From positions 10,570,391 through 10,634,390 of the forward strand of contig OW285195.1 of NCBI GenBank assembly GCA_935421135.1: 64,000 nt of DNA. Reading direction: 5' to 3'. Under the pieces are notes generated by a model. That model did not search any database, was not told the DNA's origin, and saw only the letters and a list, made by a program, of their open reading frames with translations. Below are positions 46,401-58,979 of this stretch, one piece after another. A program made the translations under genes and the position numbers. The stretch is from Bugulina stolonifera (lineage: Eukaryota > Bryozoa > Gymnolaemata > Cheilostomatida > Bugulidae). Numbering within the stretch: the stretch's first letter is position 1; each line of letters starts with the position of its first letter.

Positions 46401-49400
46401 GTAGACGTCTACTCATGAGATTATTTCAGTTATGGAAACATAAATTGTAACTCCCTGCTGGTGCACATGTATGCACAATGTATGCACTTGTACATGTACA
46501 TACATGTACATGTGCATGTACAATGTACATGTACATACATGTACATGGGCATGCTCATGTACACGTACATGTACATACATGTGCACCAGCAGGGAGTTAC
46601 AATGTATGTTTCCATTACTGAAATAATCTCATGAGTAGACGTCTACGCACGCTCGTCACGAACTCCAAATCCAGGTTCACTATCACGAGCGCCTTGCTCC
46701 CGCTGACGGCTTAGCTGACGAACGCACCGCAACCGCGACGACGGGTCGGTGGGGCACTCCAGCGGGGAGAGGCGTCGTGGGGCTGCGGCAAGACCCTCGC
46801 AACGATGATCGCTGCCGGCGGAGGGCGAGGCGGTGAGGAGGACGGGACAGGGCGTGGGGAGACAGGTGGGTGGAAGGGAAGACAAGTGAGAATTGCGGGG
46901 CGGGGAAGGGGGGTGGGCGCGTTTCTCGCCTGAGCGGTTGGCAGGGCTTGGTGGGGTTTGGGGTTTGCTCTTTAGCCTGGGTTCTGGGAAGCAGCCGACT
47001 CGGTTTTTGAAACCCCACCCGCAATTAGGGGGCTAGGTTCTAGGCCTTTGCACGTAGGCTGGGTTTTAGGGGTGGAGAACCTGGTTGATAGGACGAGTGG
47101 GGTAGTACTCCGCCCGGGGAATTTTGAGATCTAGAGCTAACATGTACCGAGGTTAGGGACGTGGCTGTGTAGATATGCGCTGACTATACTACTCATGCCG
47201 TTATTTAAGCTTCCATTTTTGGGATAGCCAAGATTAATATTATGACAACAACTCTGGTCACATTCTAGTTGGAGTGGCAAAAACTGGCTATTCGAGACCA
47301 ATTTGCTCCAAGGGAAAATCTACAGCAATATACTAATAATTTTTTTCATTACCCCAAGGTGGTGTGACAAAGGATGCTATTCTAAATATAGCAGTTGATA
47401 GCTCAGTGGAGTACGGTATGAGCCCCGTAATATACGCTGATCTTTGGCCCGCTCACTTTACTCTCAACAACTCAGCCACCAATGAGTTCTCATCTGTGTT
47501 TAATGAAACAACCTATGTACAACTGGTGGCCCTTTACACCAGGAGTGAGAGCCCCCTGTTTATTGAAGAGTTATTGGTGTTTGCATCAGCAAACTCAGGT
47601 ATGCAATTGCAATTATTTGTGCAACAAAGCAGATCAGTAGTAATAGCCGGTGCAGACTAGACTGACTATACTATTCCCATAAATATTGCAACAATAATAC
47701 TTCTTTAATTTTGATTAAAATGTGCTTGATCAAAGGATATGTTCATACATATAAATTACTAATATTGCATTATATTCAATCGCTGATATATTGCTAAAAA
47801 ATAAAATATTGTTACTATTTCAAGGTGACCTAAGCGCCTAACACAGATTGTTTTTCTACCCCCACTTGTTGAAGTTTCCAACATGGTCTTGTGTCGATTT
47901 ATGATATTCTTTGTAAAATATCAATTCTTTCTGTTCATTAGATTACACGTGTGTGTTCAAGACTGGTGAGGAACACTATGCAGACATGGCTATAGATGGA
48001 ACTGTGTTTAAACCTGCATATACAGGAGATGAATTTGAACTGAGCTGCCATAAGTCTATGTCAGTTGTCTGCCCTGACTGTTCAACTAGTGTGAAATGTT
48101 CTCTAGACCTTGATAAATCAACTGGAGTATTTAATATGTACTGGGATATAACAGATGAACAGAAGGTTTACTGCCAAGGTATTGCTACTACATCGACACT
48201 GTCATATGGCATACCTGTAGTAGGATTCTCTCTATTGATGCTTTCTTCTTTTTTCTGTGGGGAGTTACATTTATGACTTTCATTGCTTGGCATGCTGGTA
48301 ATAATTATAGCAAATCTGTGACTGTTCAAAAATTTCAGTTAGAGTCATGACGTATCAGAAACATGTTAAATCCCAACCCCTCAGAAACATTTTAGGAATG
48401 TCCTATTTTGAACTGACATTTTCGAAATGTCCCATTACCATTAGTGGCCTACATGCAATTGCATCACTACAGAGGTCTATCTGGTAAAATGACATTTTAC
48501 ACAGATGTTATGAATACAAGCATGTGTTTTCACTTGCAGGGTATGATGTCTGTTTGACTGACAGCATCAATTGGTCAGAACTCGGACTTCCAGCTAATGC
48601 TGAACTAAGTGAAGACAACTCCTTCCTCTACCCTGGAGAGTACATGCCATACAGATGTGATGTTAGCCATGTTGGATTATCACATGATGGGGATTTGATG
48701 CCATCTGGTTCTATTTCATGCCGGTAAACCTTTTTTTATCAGTTCAGTTGCATATGTAGTACCAGTATCCAACTAACAGTACACATAACACGACATGAGG
48801 CACACTCTGTTGAAAGTTTATTCAAGTACTGTCAGCTATTCTCATAACAGTATGAAATGAACAGTGTACATGTACACCTATGTAGGTATATGTTTATATT
48901 ACTGTTTACACGACTTACCATATTACAGCTCTGGTGGAGAATGGATACTTGGAGAAACAGGAAGTAACACTACTTGTGTGAACCATTCCTCAAATAAGAG
49001 AAACCTAGATCTCAACAAATCTACCGATGAGATAATTGACTTCAAGTCTTCAACTGAAGCTGATCAACGGTTTGCTGAGGTTCCAGGTCAAGGTCACATT
49101 GTCACTGATACTCTGTTGGTTGATAGAGTTGGCAGTGAGTACTGTTACATTGTGTTTTTATACATTTTATACATTTTATACATTTGTGGTTTGCTACTGT
49201 TATTGTCACTTATTGTATTCTTACAGTAGAAACAGAGGAGATGCCAGCCCCTAGCAGCTCTCCATACTTGTACAGTCAACTTAATGGATTTTCAGTACCT
49301 GCTATAGTTTGTGATGTTGGACACTATCTTGACATGTCCAATGCAGGGCATAGTAGCAAAGAGAAGAGTCGGGGAGGTTATACGATACTACTTGCATACC

Positions 49401-52400
49401 GCTGTATGCGTAAGTATTTGTATAATCAGCCAGTCAGTCAGTCAGTCAGTCAGCCAGTCAGTCAATCAGTCAATCAATCAGTCAATCAGTCTGTGTTATA
49501 TTATAGTTACGTTGTCTAACTGTTAATGTTTATATAATATAATGGAATATTACAGGAGGATGCCCTGTGGATACTCTTCTCTCTTTACCAAATAACATGA
49601 ATGCCACTCCATATAAGGAGTTCTATGGCCCTGGTGAAGAGGTGGTACTAGGCTGTGTTAACAATAACTACAGGTTAAAAGGTTTGGAGGGTAAGTTAGA
49701 TGAGCGTATTTAATATGACTTACTCTGCAGCTAAGAATGTTTGTTTGTATATAACTTCATATAATGTATCATTTTCATATATTTTATTGGCAGAAAGAAC
49801 AATTAAATGTATTCAAGTTAGAGAGCTCAATGAGGAGATGAACACTTATCAGTCAGTGTTACAGTGGAACTCTATTCCTTCAGATGTCCAGTGTCAGGGT
49901 AAGTTATATAATATAGTACCATATATGAATGTAATATTTTTTTCCATTAATTTGTTTTATAAATTCATCTCAGATGCACTGAAATAACATTTAAGTAACA
50001 AAAATTAAATCATTTATATTATTTGTGATACCGTAGATACCAATCACTGTGGTCTTCCTCATTCAGTAGAGTGTACCAGAAACATGCCAGAGAATCTAAA
50101 CTCTGGTCAACAGAACTTCTCTAATGGTACCAGACAGAGCCGTCCACATATAAACGAATCTCATACAGTCTCGGATGATGTCTACGTGACTGGTAACGGT
50201 ACTCATGAAGATTGGGAGTTGTCCCTTCTCAATCCGTTGACAGGTAAGTTTTTTCACTCGAATCCAGTGGGGCTTGCTTGCTTGTTCACAGACTTTTCTA
50301 GTTCAAACTGTTAACTTTGGTCTCTGCTGAGCACTAGATAAGTGACTTCGAATAATTCAAACTTATGATCTGTAATTCAACCTACACGCCGTCTGCGCTC
50401 ATACTATAATCAATGATAATATTATTACAGCAAGTATTAGTCACATAATAACAGTTGCTAGTAGTTATGAGCAATTTCCACTACTATAAGTTTTTATTCA
50501 ACCTATGCTGGGAGAACCACTGATTGCTTTACTACTCTTTAACTGAATGCGCTTTTATACTGCACTTACACACGTGTACTTGTTGCCCACCTGCAGTGTT
50601 GCAGTTTTGAGTGTACTTGACATTGCATGGTGTTCTATTAAATGGCAAGCTGTCATGCTAAAACAAAATACCTGGATTGTATTCACAGTCGAAACAAATG
50701 AAAGTTAATGCATGCATGAACACCCATGTGCTGTTTTATGTATTATTATTTGTCGGGTAAACACCCAAGTCATTATATAAAATGAGTGATCACATAATTC
50801 AAACTCAGCTTAATTCATACCAATTATGGTGTTCCCTTTGAAGTATTAATTAAGTAAGTTCCTCTGTAGTCTGTCATCATCAATTGTAGCATTTTCTGCT
50901 AATGATCTGTAGCTGTTCATGTTTATATAGATTTAAGTGTCTCAGATGATGTCTATATGACCTAAAGCTGTAATACTGGATATTAAGGGTTATCTCCCCT
51001 TAACTGCTGTATATGTTTGCTCAATCTATCCAGATTTATATGCATCTTTTTTATTTTAGAGGTAAAGCAAGATATTCGTTGGGCATCCTCTATAAGGTCC
51101 CTGGAATATTTAAATAACTCAGATTTCTCAGCTATTATGTTCGTATTCAAATATCTGTAGATCTCACTATATGCCCAGCTTCCGAGGTACCATCCCATTT
51201 GACATCTAAGACTCCAGCTGATGACTCTACATATGAATACTCTGGCAACTTCACAGTAGATAAATTGGTACCTCTGAATGAATCTTTACTACTGAAATGT
51301 GTGATTGGAATATCTTATGAGTCTCAGTGTAGTCAAGATGATAATCTAAGGATTGGTAGATGCATCTCTCCTCTCTCCTGTGGTAAGAGGTTTATTTATT
51401 CAAACAGTAGATTTATCATAGTGGTTTCCAACCTGTGATACACACACCCTATGAGGTACATCTATGAATACTACAGGATACAATTAGAGTTATTATCTGT
51501 ATAAGTATATAGTGGTGTTTATGTCCTGTGGTTACGTTATCCTTGTAGTCAATCTCCATTCCAACTCTACAGTCAACAGTAGTAGTTCTATCAATAACTC
51601 CAATGTACTGAATACTGTTGATGGAATGGTTATGTCTACCGATGAGAAAGATAACTTCACGTCATCAACTGAAGCTGATCAACGATTTGCGGAAGTTTCA
51701 GGTCAAGGTCACATTGTCACTGATACCCCATTGGTCAATAGAGTTGGCAGTGAGTACTGTACATTGTGTCTTTATACATTTCTCCATCTTTATAATCATA
51801 AATCAGACTCATTGGACATAGTATAATGTTCTGTACACACTCATATTCCCTCATGTATATTATAATATTATAGCTTGTTTTATGTCAACATTGACTAAGC
51901 CACCAGGAGGAGTGACAATTGAACACCCATTTGTGATTTGCATCTATTTGAATTCTTCCAATATAATTAAGTTCATTGAACTAAATTGTCAAGCAGTGTC
52001 TATACTTGCAATCCCATGTATGTCGGTGCAATTTCAGATCTCTCCTCCATTGATATTCAAGTGTTGGGTAATCAGCCTGTTTGTCCACAAATGTCATGGT
52101 TTTCACTATGGCCAATGAGACGTTTGGATATGCCTGGGCTGAATTCAGATAACAGTAAGTGTACTGCATTGTATTTCCGTTTGGAGAATTATGCCTGGAG
52201 AACTAGGGCAGAGCTAAATTAATCATACAGACTGGCTATACACTTTGAGCAATGTTTGTTTATATTGTCATCATCGCAGTCGTGAATGTATCAATCTCTG
52301 GCTTTTATTGGCTGGTCATAAATTACGTAGATTTATATTCGTGGGGGTCAAGTGTTATTTTGGGCTATTTGTATCAATACAGTTTTGTAGAATCCAAACT

Positions 52401-55400
52401 GTACGACATTTTTTATCCAATATATTATATAATATTGTATAAAACACTTTAGATGCCAATCACTGTGGTCTTCCTCCTACAATTCATGGAGTAGACTGTA
52501 CCAGTAACATCCCAGAGAACTCAAACTCTGGTCAACAGAGGTTCTCTAATGGTACCATACTGAGCTGTTCATGTGTAGATGGGTTCACAAGGATCTCTAA
52601 TGATGTTTATATAACATGTAATGGTACTTCTGGAGAGTGGGACTTACCTGCTCCTGAAGTCTGTAAAGGTAAGTTATTCTACTTGAATAATTTGTTATTA
52701 TTAATTGTAGCTGATTCTTTTACCCGTTTGTAGAGACATGACTATCTATTTCGTGTGTCTATTATGTGATAGAAAGTTGGATATGGGCTGTTATTGTCAC
52801 TTATTTTATTCTTAAAGTTGAAACAGAGGAGATGCCAGCTCCTAGCAGCTCTCCGTACTTGTACGGTCAACCTGATGGATTTTCTGTACCTGCGATAGTC
52901 TGTGATGATGGTCACTATCTTGACATGTCCAATGCAGGGCATAGTAGCAGAGAGAAGAGTCGGGGAGGTTATACGATACTACTTACATACCGCTGTATGC
53001 GTAAGTATTTCTAGAATCCAGTCAATCAATCAGTCAGTCAGTCTGTCTGTTGATCAGTCAGTCTGTCTGTTGATCAGTCAGTCAGTCAATGTTATGTTAT
53101 AATAGTTACGTTGTCCAACTGTCAATGTTAATATAATATACTGAAATACTACAGGAGGATGCCCTGTGGACACTCTTCTCTCTATATCAAATTACATGAA
53201 TGCCACTCCATACAAGGAGTTCTATGGCCCTGGTGAAGAGGTGGTACTAGGCTGTGTTAACAATAACTACAGGCTAAAAGATTTGGAGGGTAAGTTAGAT
53301 GAGCATATTTAATATGACTTACTCTGCAGCTAAGAATGTTTGTTTGTATATAACTTCATATAATGTATCATTTTCATATATTTTATTGGCAGAAAGAACA
53401 ATTAAATGTATTCAAGTTAAAGAGTTCAATGAGGAGATGAACACTTATCAGTCAGTATTACAGTGGAACTCTATTCCTTCAGATGTCCAGTGTCAGGGTA
53501 AGTTATATAATATCGTACTATATATGAATGTAATATTTTTTTCCATTAATTTGTTTTATAAATCCATCTCAGATGCACTGAAATAACATTTAAGTAACAA
53601 AAATTAAATCATTTATATTATTTGTGATACCGTAGATACCAATCACTGTGGTCTTCCTCATTCAGTAGAGTGTACCAGAAACATGTCAGAGAATCTAAAC
53701 TCTGGTCAACAGAACTTCTCTAATGGTACCAAACAGAGCCCTCCACGCATAAACGGATCTCATACAGTCTCGGATGATGTCTACGTGACTGGTAATGGTA
53801 CTCATGAAGATTGGGAGTTGTCCCTTCTCAATCCGTTCACAGGTAAGTTTTTTTTTACTCGCATCCAGTGGAGCTTGCTAGCTTGTTCACAGACTTTTCT
53901 AGTTCAAACTGTTAACTTTGGTCTCTGCTGAACACTAAAAATGAGTGGTTACATAATTCAAACTCAGCCTAATTCATACCAATTATGGTGTTCCCTTGAA
54001 GTATTAATTAAGCTTCAGCTTCAATCATACCAATTATGCTGTTCTCTTTGCGTTTCTATTAAGGAAGTACCAGAAGTTGAGGAATACACAAATTGTTACA
54101 TTGATTATATCACAACTTCCCTTTACAATGGTCTAATGTACTTTCACAGATAATCTGGCTCTCTCAAAACTAGCACGTTACAGCGGAATTTTCTCTCAAT
54201 CGAGATTTCCAAGAGCATCGATTGTCAATGGAATTGTAGAGAACCAGTTCTTCTTGCCGATTGATCACAGAACTGACTCATGGGTTATGGTAGACCTATT
54301 AGACGTGTACAACTTGAGTTCAGTGTTTGTTAACACTCATGGTAAGTTCACATGTACATCTACATGTGGTTGAACTATTACAAGTGCCTACTGAGGATTA
54401 TTCTGTGACCATTTCTTACCTACATTATAGAAGTGTAATCCGGCATCATGTTATTTATCATGCAGTTCATTAACACTGGTTTTTACTAATTATGTCCTTC
54501 AATGACAACATGATCACCATACATGTACATAAACATTAAGGGGATTACATAATATAATGACATGCATATTTCTCTGAAGGTTCTCTGACTGAGGATGCAG
54601 TTCTGCACTTGGCTGGTGGTATTTCAACTAACTGGGATGTGGATCCTGTACGGAACTCTGATCTCTGGTCAACTCATGTTACTCTCAATCATTCAGCTGC
54701 TAATGAGTTCTCAGCCGTGTTTGATGGAACAGAAGCTATACGACTGGTGTCTATTTACACCAGAAATGAAGGTTCTCTATTCATTGAGGAAATATTGGTG
54801 TTTGGAGCAGCAAGCTCAGGTAACATCTTGTTCATATTCAGGACAATTAGTTTTTTACTTGTGAAAAGTCACTTACTGTAAACTAGTGCAGTAGAAACAC
54901 TTATCACTTAACCCCTTCCCTCTCATTATTATTCACAAATAGAAAGAAAATGGTCTAAGGAGATGTTCATTTCCTCCAGGCTTAGGGCATAGTAGGTGCC
55001 CTCACCATGTGGTTTAGCAACGCGAAATAGTCATATGGCACATGAGCATTGCTAGGTTGGATGCCCTTCCTAGCACTACCAATGGGAATTGAGTCACTGA
55101 AAATCCATAGCTTTAGCTGCTAGGACACTGCTGCTCCCAATATTGCTTCAATAAGTTAATTAAAATTTCTTTTCAGATTTTCAAAATTTGAAGTGTTTGT
55201 TGGAGAAGATAGCTGTTGATCTACCTGAATTGAAGTTAACTAGTAGATATCCATTAGACTATCCGATATCTGCGAAACTTAGACCTGATTTAGCCGTCTC
55301 GACTTGTCCTAATGGTGTAAATCCAAATATAACGGAAGTGAACCAGCCATCAGCTGAGACTATCAAGTGCAGGTAAATATATGACTTGCAGATCATTTAT

Positions 55401-57937
55401 TTATTTTTAATTGAACAATGTCTAAGCTATTTCTACTTTATTATCAGTTGTAAGATTGTAATCCTTCCATTTATATCGTGTCTATTTGAGCAGCTTTATC
55501 ACAGTTTGTCTTTCATTCATCTCTCTGGTTTCAGCTTTGATGGTAAAGGAAAAAGGGGTGAACCACAGCTGAAATTTGACTGTTCACGTGAGTTTAGAAT
55601 AGAAATGAATATGAATAGTATTTATAAACCTGACCCAATTGTGAATTTGATACCTGTATTTCAACATTATTTTTATTGCTCTTAATTCTTTACAAATGAT
55701 TTCTTGTGATGTTATATTGTAATGGTTTTTGGTTTCTTGTGCGGTCGTCCTTGGACGACTTCCGATCCTAAAATGAAGTGCCTATGAGTGGTGCTAGGCC
55801 TTTTCATTACATGAAAGATCGAGCGGTCTCAGCAGTCCAAGTACTACCAAAGACGACCCATCTGATCCCGAGTCTAGCCTGGTTACTATACTTAGAAAAA
55901 GAGTGATCCGACCTAGTAGGCAGTTCGCTAAGCGAATGACCGGACAAAAGGAAGTGAAAGTCTCTGTATCAAGTATAGATGTGTCTTTATTGAAAGCCAA
56001 GTGAAGACTGAGACAATGAACAGTAAAACAGTGCCCTTTATATAGTATAAGGACTTCCGCCCGACGTAGTGTCGGGAAAAGACGACGTAGGGTCGTCCGG
56101 AAGTTGCGCAACAACATGGGGGCCGGAAGCCCAATGGCCGACCCAAAATGTGTCGGGTTATACAAAAATTGCTTATAATTATCCAATTCATGTACAGAAT
56201 GAATATCAATGGATTCTGAGAGGTCGGGCCTCCGTTCATGGGTATAAAAGGCACAAAAAGACTTAGTAGTTATCATACATGAGAGTACAATGGTATATGG
56301 TTAAGTAGTAATGAATACAAACACATATATTATACACGTATGTAAGCATTAAATGAATGGTTAGACATGCAATATAGACAAGTGTGAGTACACGAACAGC
56401 TAGGTATAAGAGTACAAGTGTTAGATGAGTAGCGCTGTGGTAACTAATAGGCACTTAGAGTGCTATGAGATTCATCGGGCTAGCTGGAGTCATATACAAA
56501 TGTCCTGTACCATTATAATATTGTGTTTGCGCTCATTGATCAATATCTTCCTTTTCTACAGAAATAGCCTGTGAACCTCCAGCTGATAACTTTATATGCG
56601 GGTACCCTGGTAACCTCACAGTAGATAAATTGGTACCTCTGAATCAATCTTTACTACTGGAATGTGTGAATGGAATATCTTATGAGTCTCAGTGTAGTCA
56701 AGATGGTAAACCAAGGATTGGTAGATGCATCTCTCCTCTCTCCTGTGGTGAGTTGTGTAGTTTTTCAAGCAGTAGATTTATCATAGTGGCTCCCAACCTG
56801 TGATACACACACCCTTAGAGGTACATCTATGAATACTACAGGATACAATGCAGTTATCATCTGTATAAGTATATAGGGGTGTTTATATTCTGTGGTTACA
56901 TTATCCTTGTAGTCAATCTCCATTCCAACTCTACAGTCAGCAGTAGTAGTTCTATCAATAACTCCAATGTACTGAATACTGTTGATGGAATGATAACTGA
57001 CCATATCAAGTCTTCAACTGATGCTGATCAAGGGTTTGCTGTGTATCTGGCTTACGGTCAATTCGAAATTGATACCCTGTTGGTCGATAGAGTTGGACGT
57101 AAGTACTTGATACATTGTGTTTTATACATTTCCCCACTTTTACAGGAATAATTCCTCAGTTCCATAGGTTTATGACGGTGTATTTTAGTAAGTTACTATT
57201 CAGCTATTGATCCATTCATTCTCTGAGACATAAGCATTTTTGGGTAGAAAAACTCAAAAATATTATATCAAACATAATATGCAACTTTTTATTAAACAGT
57301 TTTATAAATAAAATATAAAACCATGTAAAAATTTAATTCTGTATTACATTTTTTTGCTTGATCTCCTAGTGTAACTGATTAGTTTGTTTCTGACAAAAAT
57401 ATATGTTTTTCTCAACAATTATTTCATGCTCTGAGATGCTAGCAGTAATTCCTTATATGTCCAAATATCAGATGAATTGTGATATTGTAATTTTTGCTCG
57501 AACTCCCAATTTCTATTACCAATAATATTTTGGTCACAGCTACATAATGTACAGCTCTTGCTATACACTGGACAACAGGTGAACTATTTCACTGGGAGTG
57601 AGCCATCTACATATACATGACTTATTCCATAGACAACTATTTTAGTTTCAATTCAGAAACTATTTATCTAATCTATGGTGTATGTCACATTGTAGATACC
57701 CGGTGTGATCATTCATCTAACAAAGAAGTGGGTGCCGGTCAAGCGCAGGAGACTGGCAATAGTAGGCCAGGTGCCAATTCCAATAATGCTTCAGGTGCAA
57801 ACTCTAATAAAAGTACAAGAGTAGATCAATTTATCAGTATATTTCTAAAAGTGTCAAAAATAATTTTTATTTCGGTATATGCTGGAGTCCTTGTTTGTTT
57901 AGTAGCATACTTTGTTTCAGTATACATGTCTATTTAG
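43463..57937 (+). CDS. Discoidin-like/Sushi-like modular membrane protein, 27 exons
   Basis: Exons: ATG 43470-43497, 43836-44009, 44151-44360, 45403-45597, 47359-47598, 47942-48178, 48540-48723, 48929-49134, 49227-49409, 49556-49690, 49794-49898, 50037-50243, 51161-51382, 51549-51749, 51874-52154, 52453-52668, 52818-53000, 53155-53289, 53393-53497, 53636-53842, 54150-54341, 54580-54819, 55177-55372, 55535-55587, 56562-56747, 56913-57098, 57696-57937 (TAG). Nearly all introns are phase 1, and all exons but 51874-52154 fit one frame (about 1,555 aa without it). F5/8C/fucolectin-like pairs: NQWWKIELYNLYHINVIIL, DSWVMVDLLDVYNLSSVFV. Sushi-like modules follow, with many Cys and N-x-S/T sites. The last exon encodes one hydrophobic helix (IIFISVYAGVLVCLVAYFV) and a tiny tail. 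Probably a cell-surface recognition or adhesion protein; ligand unknown. An acceptor before 43463 implies an upstream exon. Confidence 0.75.
45862..47193. mobile_element. 1,332-bp foldback element related to the 9-kb element
   Basis: Starts AGTAGTATAGTCAG and ends CTGACTATACTACT, the same 14-base termini as 23220-32240. Flanks CATGCA (45856-45861) and CATGCC (47194-47199) look like a 6-bp duplication with one change. The element is almost all inverted repeat: arms of about 610 bp, GC-rich like the large element's tract, around a loop of about 100 bp of ACATGTACATGT type. No gene. It sits in intron 4 of the discoidin/Sushi gene. Confidence 0.85.
49425..49490. repeat. CAGT tetranucleotide array
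   Basis: (CAGT)n with CAAT variants, starting shortly after a splice donor. A related array is at 53015-53090 in the paralogous intron. Confidence 0.85.
50244..51160 (+). other. Intron 12 of the discoidin/Sushi gene
   Basis: 917-base intron with no exon that joins in phase. The first 80 bases match the start of the intron after 53842. Confidence 0.5.
54960..55139 (-). repeat. Decayed tRNA-derived SINE
   Basis: Minus-strand copy with TTGGATGCCCTTCCTAGCAC and a worn tRNA-like head ending CTGCTGCTCCC. Related to the SINE at 1361. Confidence 0.6.
55718..56517 (-). mobile_element. Solo LTR, minus strand (800 bp)
   Basis: On the minus strand it is the same LTR family as 7482-8146, ending CCATTACA (plus-strand TGTAATGG at 55718). 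The other end reads CCATTATA, one base changed. ATAT flanks both ends (55714-55717, 56518-56521). It lies in the intron between the exons ending 55587 and starting 56562. Confidence 0.85.
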
Positions 57938-58464
57938 TTCTGGTTTCCTGAGCAATACTGTATTATGCTTCCTGAATAAAGCCTTTTATGTTTATTTAAT
58001 AGAAGTTGTCTTATCTCAATCCCAGTTTCTAACTACAATCAACAGCTAATGAATGCAGTGGATTAATGCCTGTTGTGTGATGAGAAATTCCTCATTGGGA
58101 GGTTGAACACAATAATATAATAATAGGAAAAATGTGCATGTTATAACCAACAAAGCAGTATATTTGAACTCAAGGGGTGCAACTAAGGTTAGCGAGAATC
58201 TTTAAACTGTGACAACTTAACAAATATGATGTGAAGATGGATAGCGATGTTTTAGTTGGCTGGTGCACAGCTCACAATGTAGTAGTTGTCCTCTCGTGTG
58301 CATCAGTGGTTTAATTGGCAGGAGTTGTCCTCTCTCTGAACTTATAATGCAATGCATATGCCGAAATCTTTCATTCTTGCACACACCAAGTTTTTATTTC
58401 CTTCACGAGTAACTGTTGAAGAACAACATGGAATTGGTCGGTCGATTCAACTGCTATTATAATC
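57938..58464. other. 3' flank of the discoidin/Sushi gene
   Basis: A polyadenylation signal AATAAA lies near 57975. Beyond it nothing is recognised until the NOP58 fragment; the bases directly before 58465 could be its former 5' leader. Confidence 0.5.
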
Positions 58465-58657
58465 ATGTTGGTTTTGTTTGAGACTCCTGCTGGCTATGCC
58501 ATTTTTAAGTTGCTGGATGAGAAAATACTGAGGAAGCCAGATGAAATATTTAGCAATTTTCAAACTGTGCAGTCTGCGAATAAAATGGTCAAGCTTCAGC
58601 ACTTCTGTAAGTTTGAGGACACAACACAAGCATTGGCTGCGACTACTGCTCTTATTG
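58465..58657 (+). pseudogene. NOP58 first-exon fragment (NOP5NT domain)
   Basis: Starts MLVLFETPAGYAIFKLLDEK and continues with NKMVKLQHFCKFEDTTQALA, the unmistakable N-terminal NOP5NT domain of NOP58, a core protein of box C/D snoRNPs. It ends at ATTG|GTAGAC, a possible donor. The NOP domain and lysine-rich tail of the roughly 500-residue protein are nowhere downstream in this window. Without splicing the frame runs on to 58785 through a hydrophobic, unrelated stretch. Most likely a partial duplicate; a chimeric short protein cannot be excluded. Confidence 0.75.
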
Positions 58658-58979
58658 GTAGACTGTGTTCTATTTTGTGGTTTCAGGATTCAGTGGTTTT
58701 AATATTTGTAATATTATTGTTCTGTGGAGCAAGCTGTTGTGAAATATACTGGATGATGTATAGGTCTATACTGACATACATGTAAGCTCTCCGTGGCTTG
58801 CATCACGTGTGACCCTTGTGGTTATAGATATGTTATAACTAGGTGAGAGCACACTGTGTCGCTACTTGTCTGTGAGCAATACTATCTTGTGGGTTTTCTC
58901 TGACAAGCTAACATTATTTATGAAAGTGAACTGGGTATATCTATCAATTAAAACATGGTTATAATTTATTAATATTAAG

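Noticed and set aside
46033..47024. Arginine/proline-rich frames in the foldback element
   Set aside because: Present as mirror images in both inverted arms and GC-driven; no family signature.
55794..56276. Conserved 160-codon frame, also seen at 7525-7983
   Set aside because: Both lie in the same solo LTR; shared because the LTR is repeated, and the frame crosses its promoter and polyadenylation sites.
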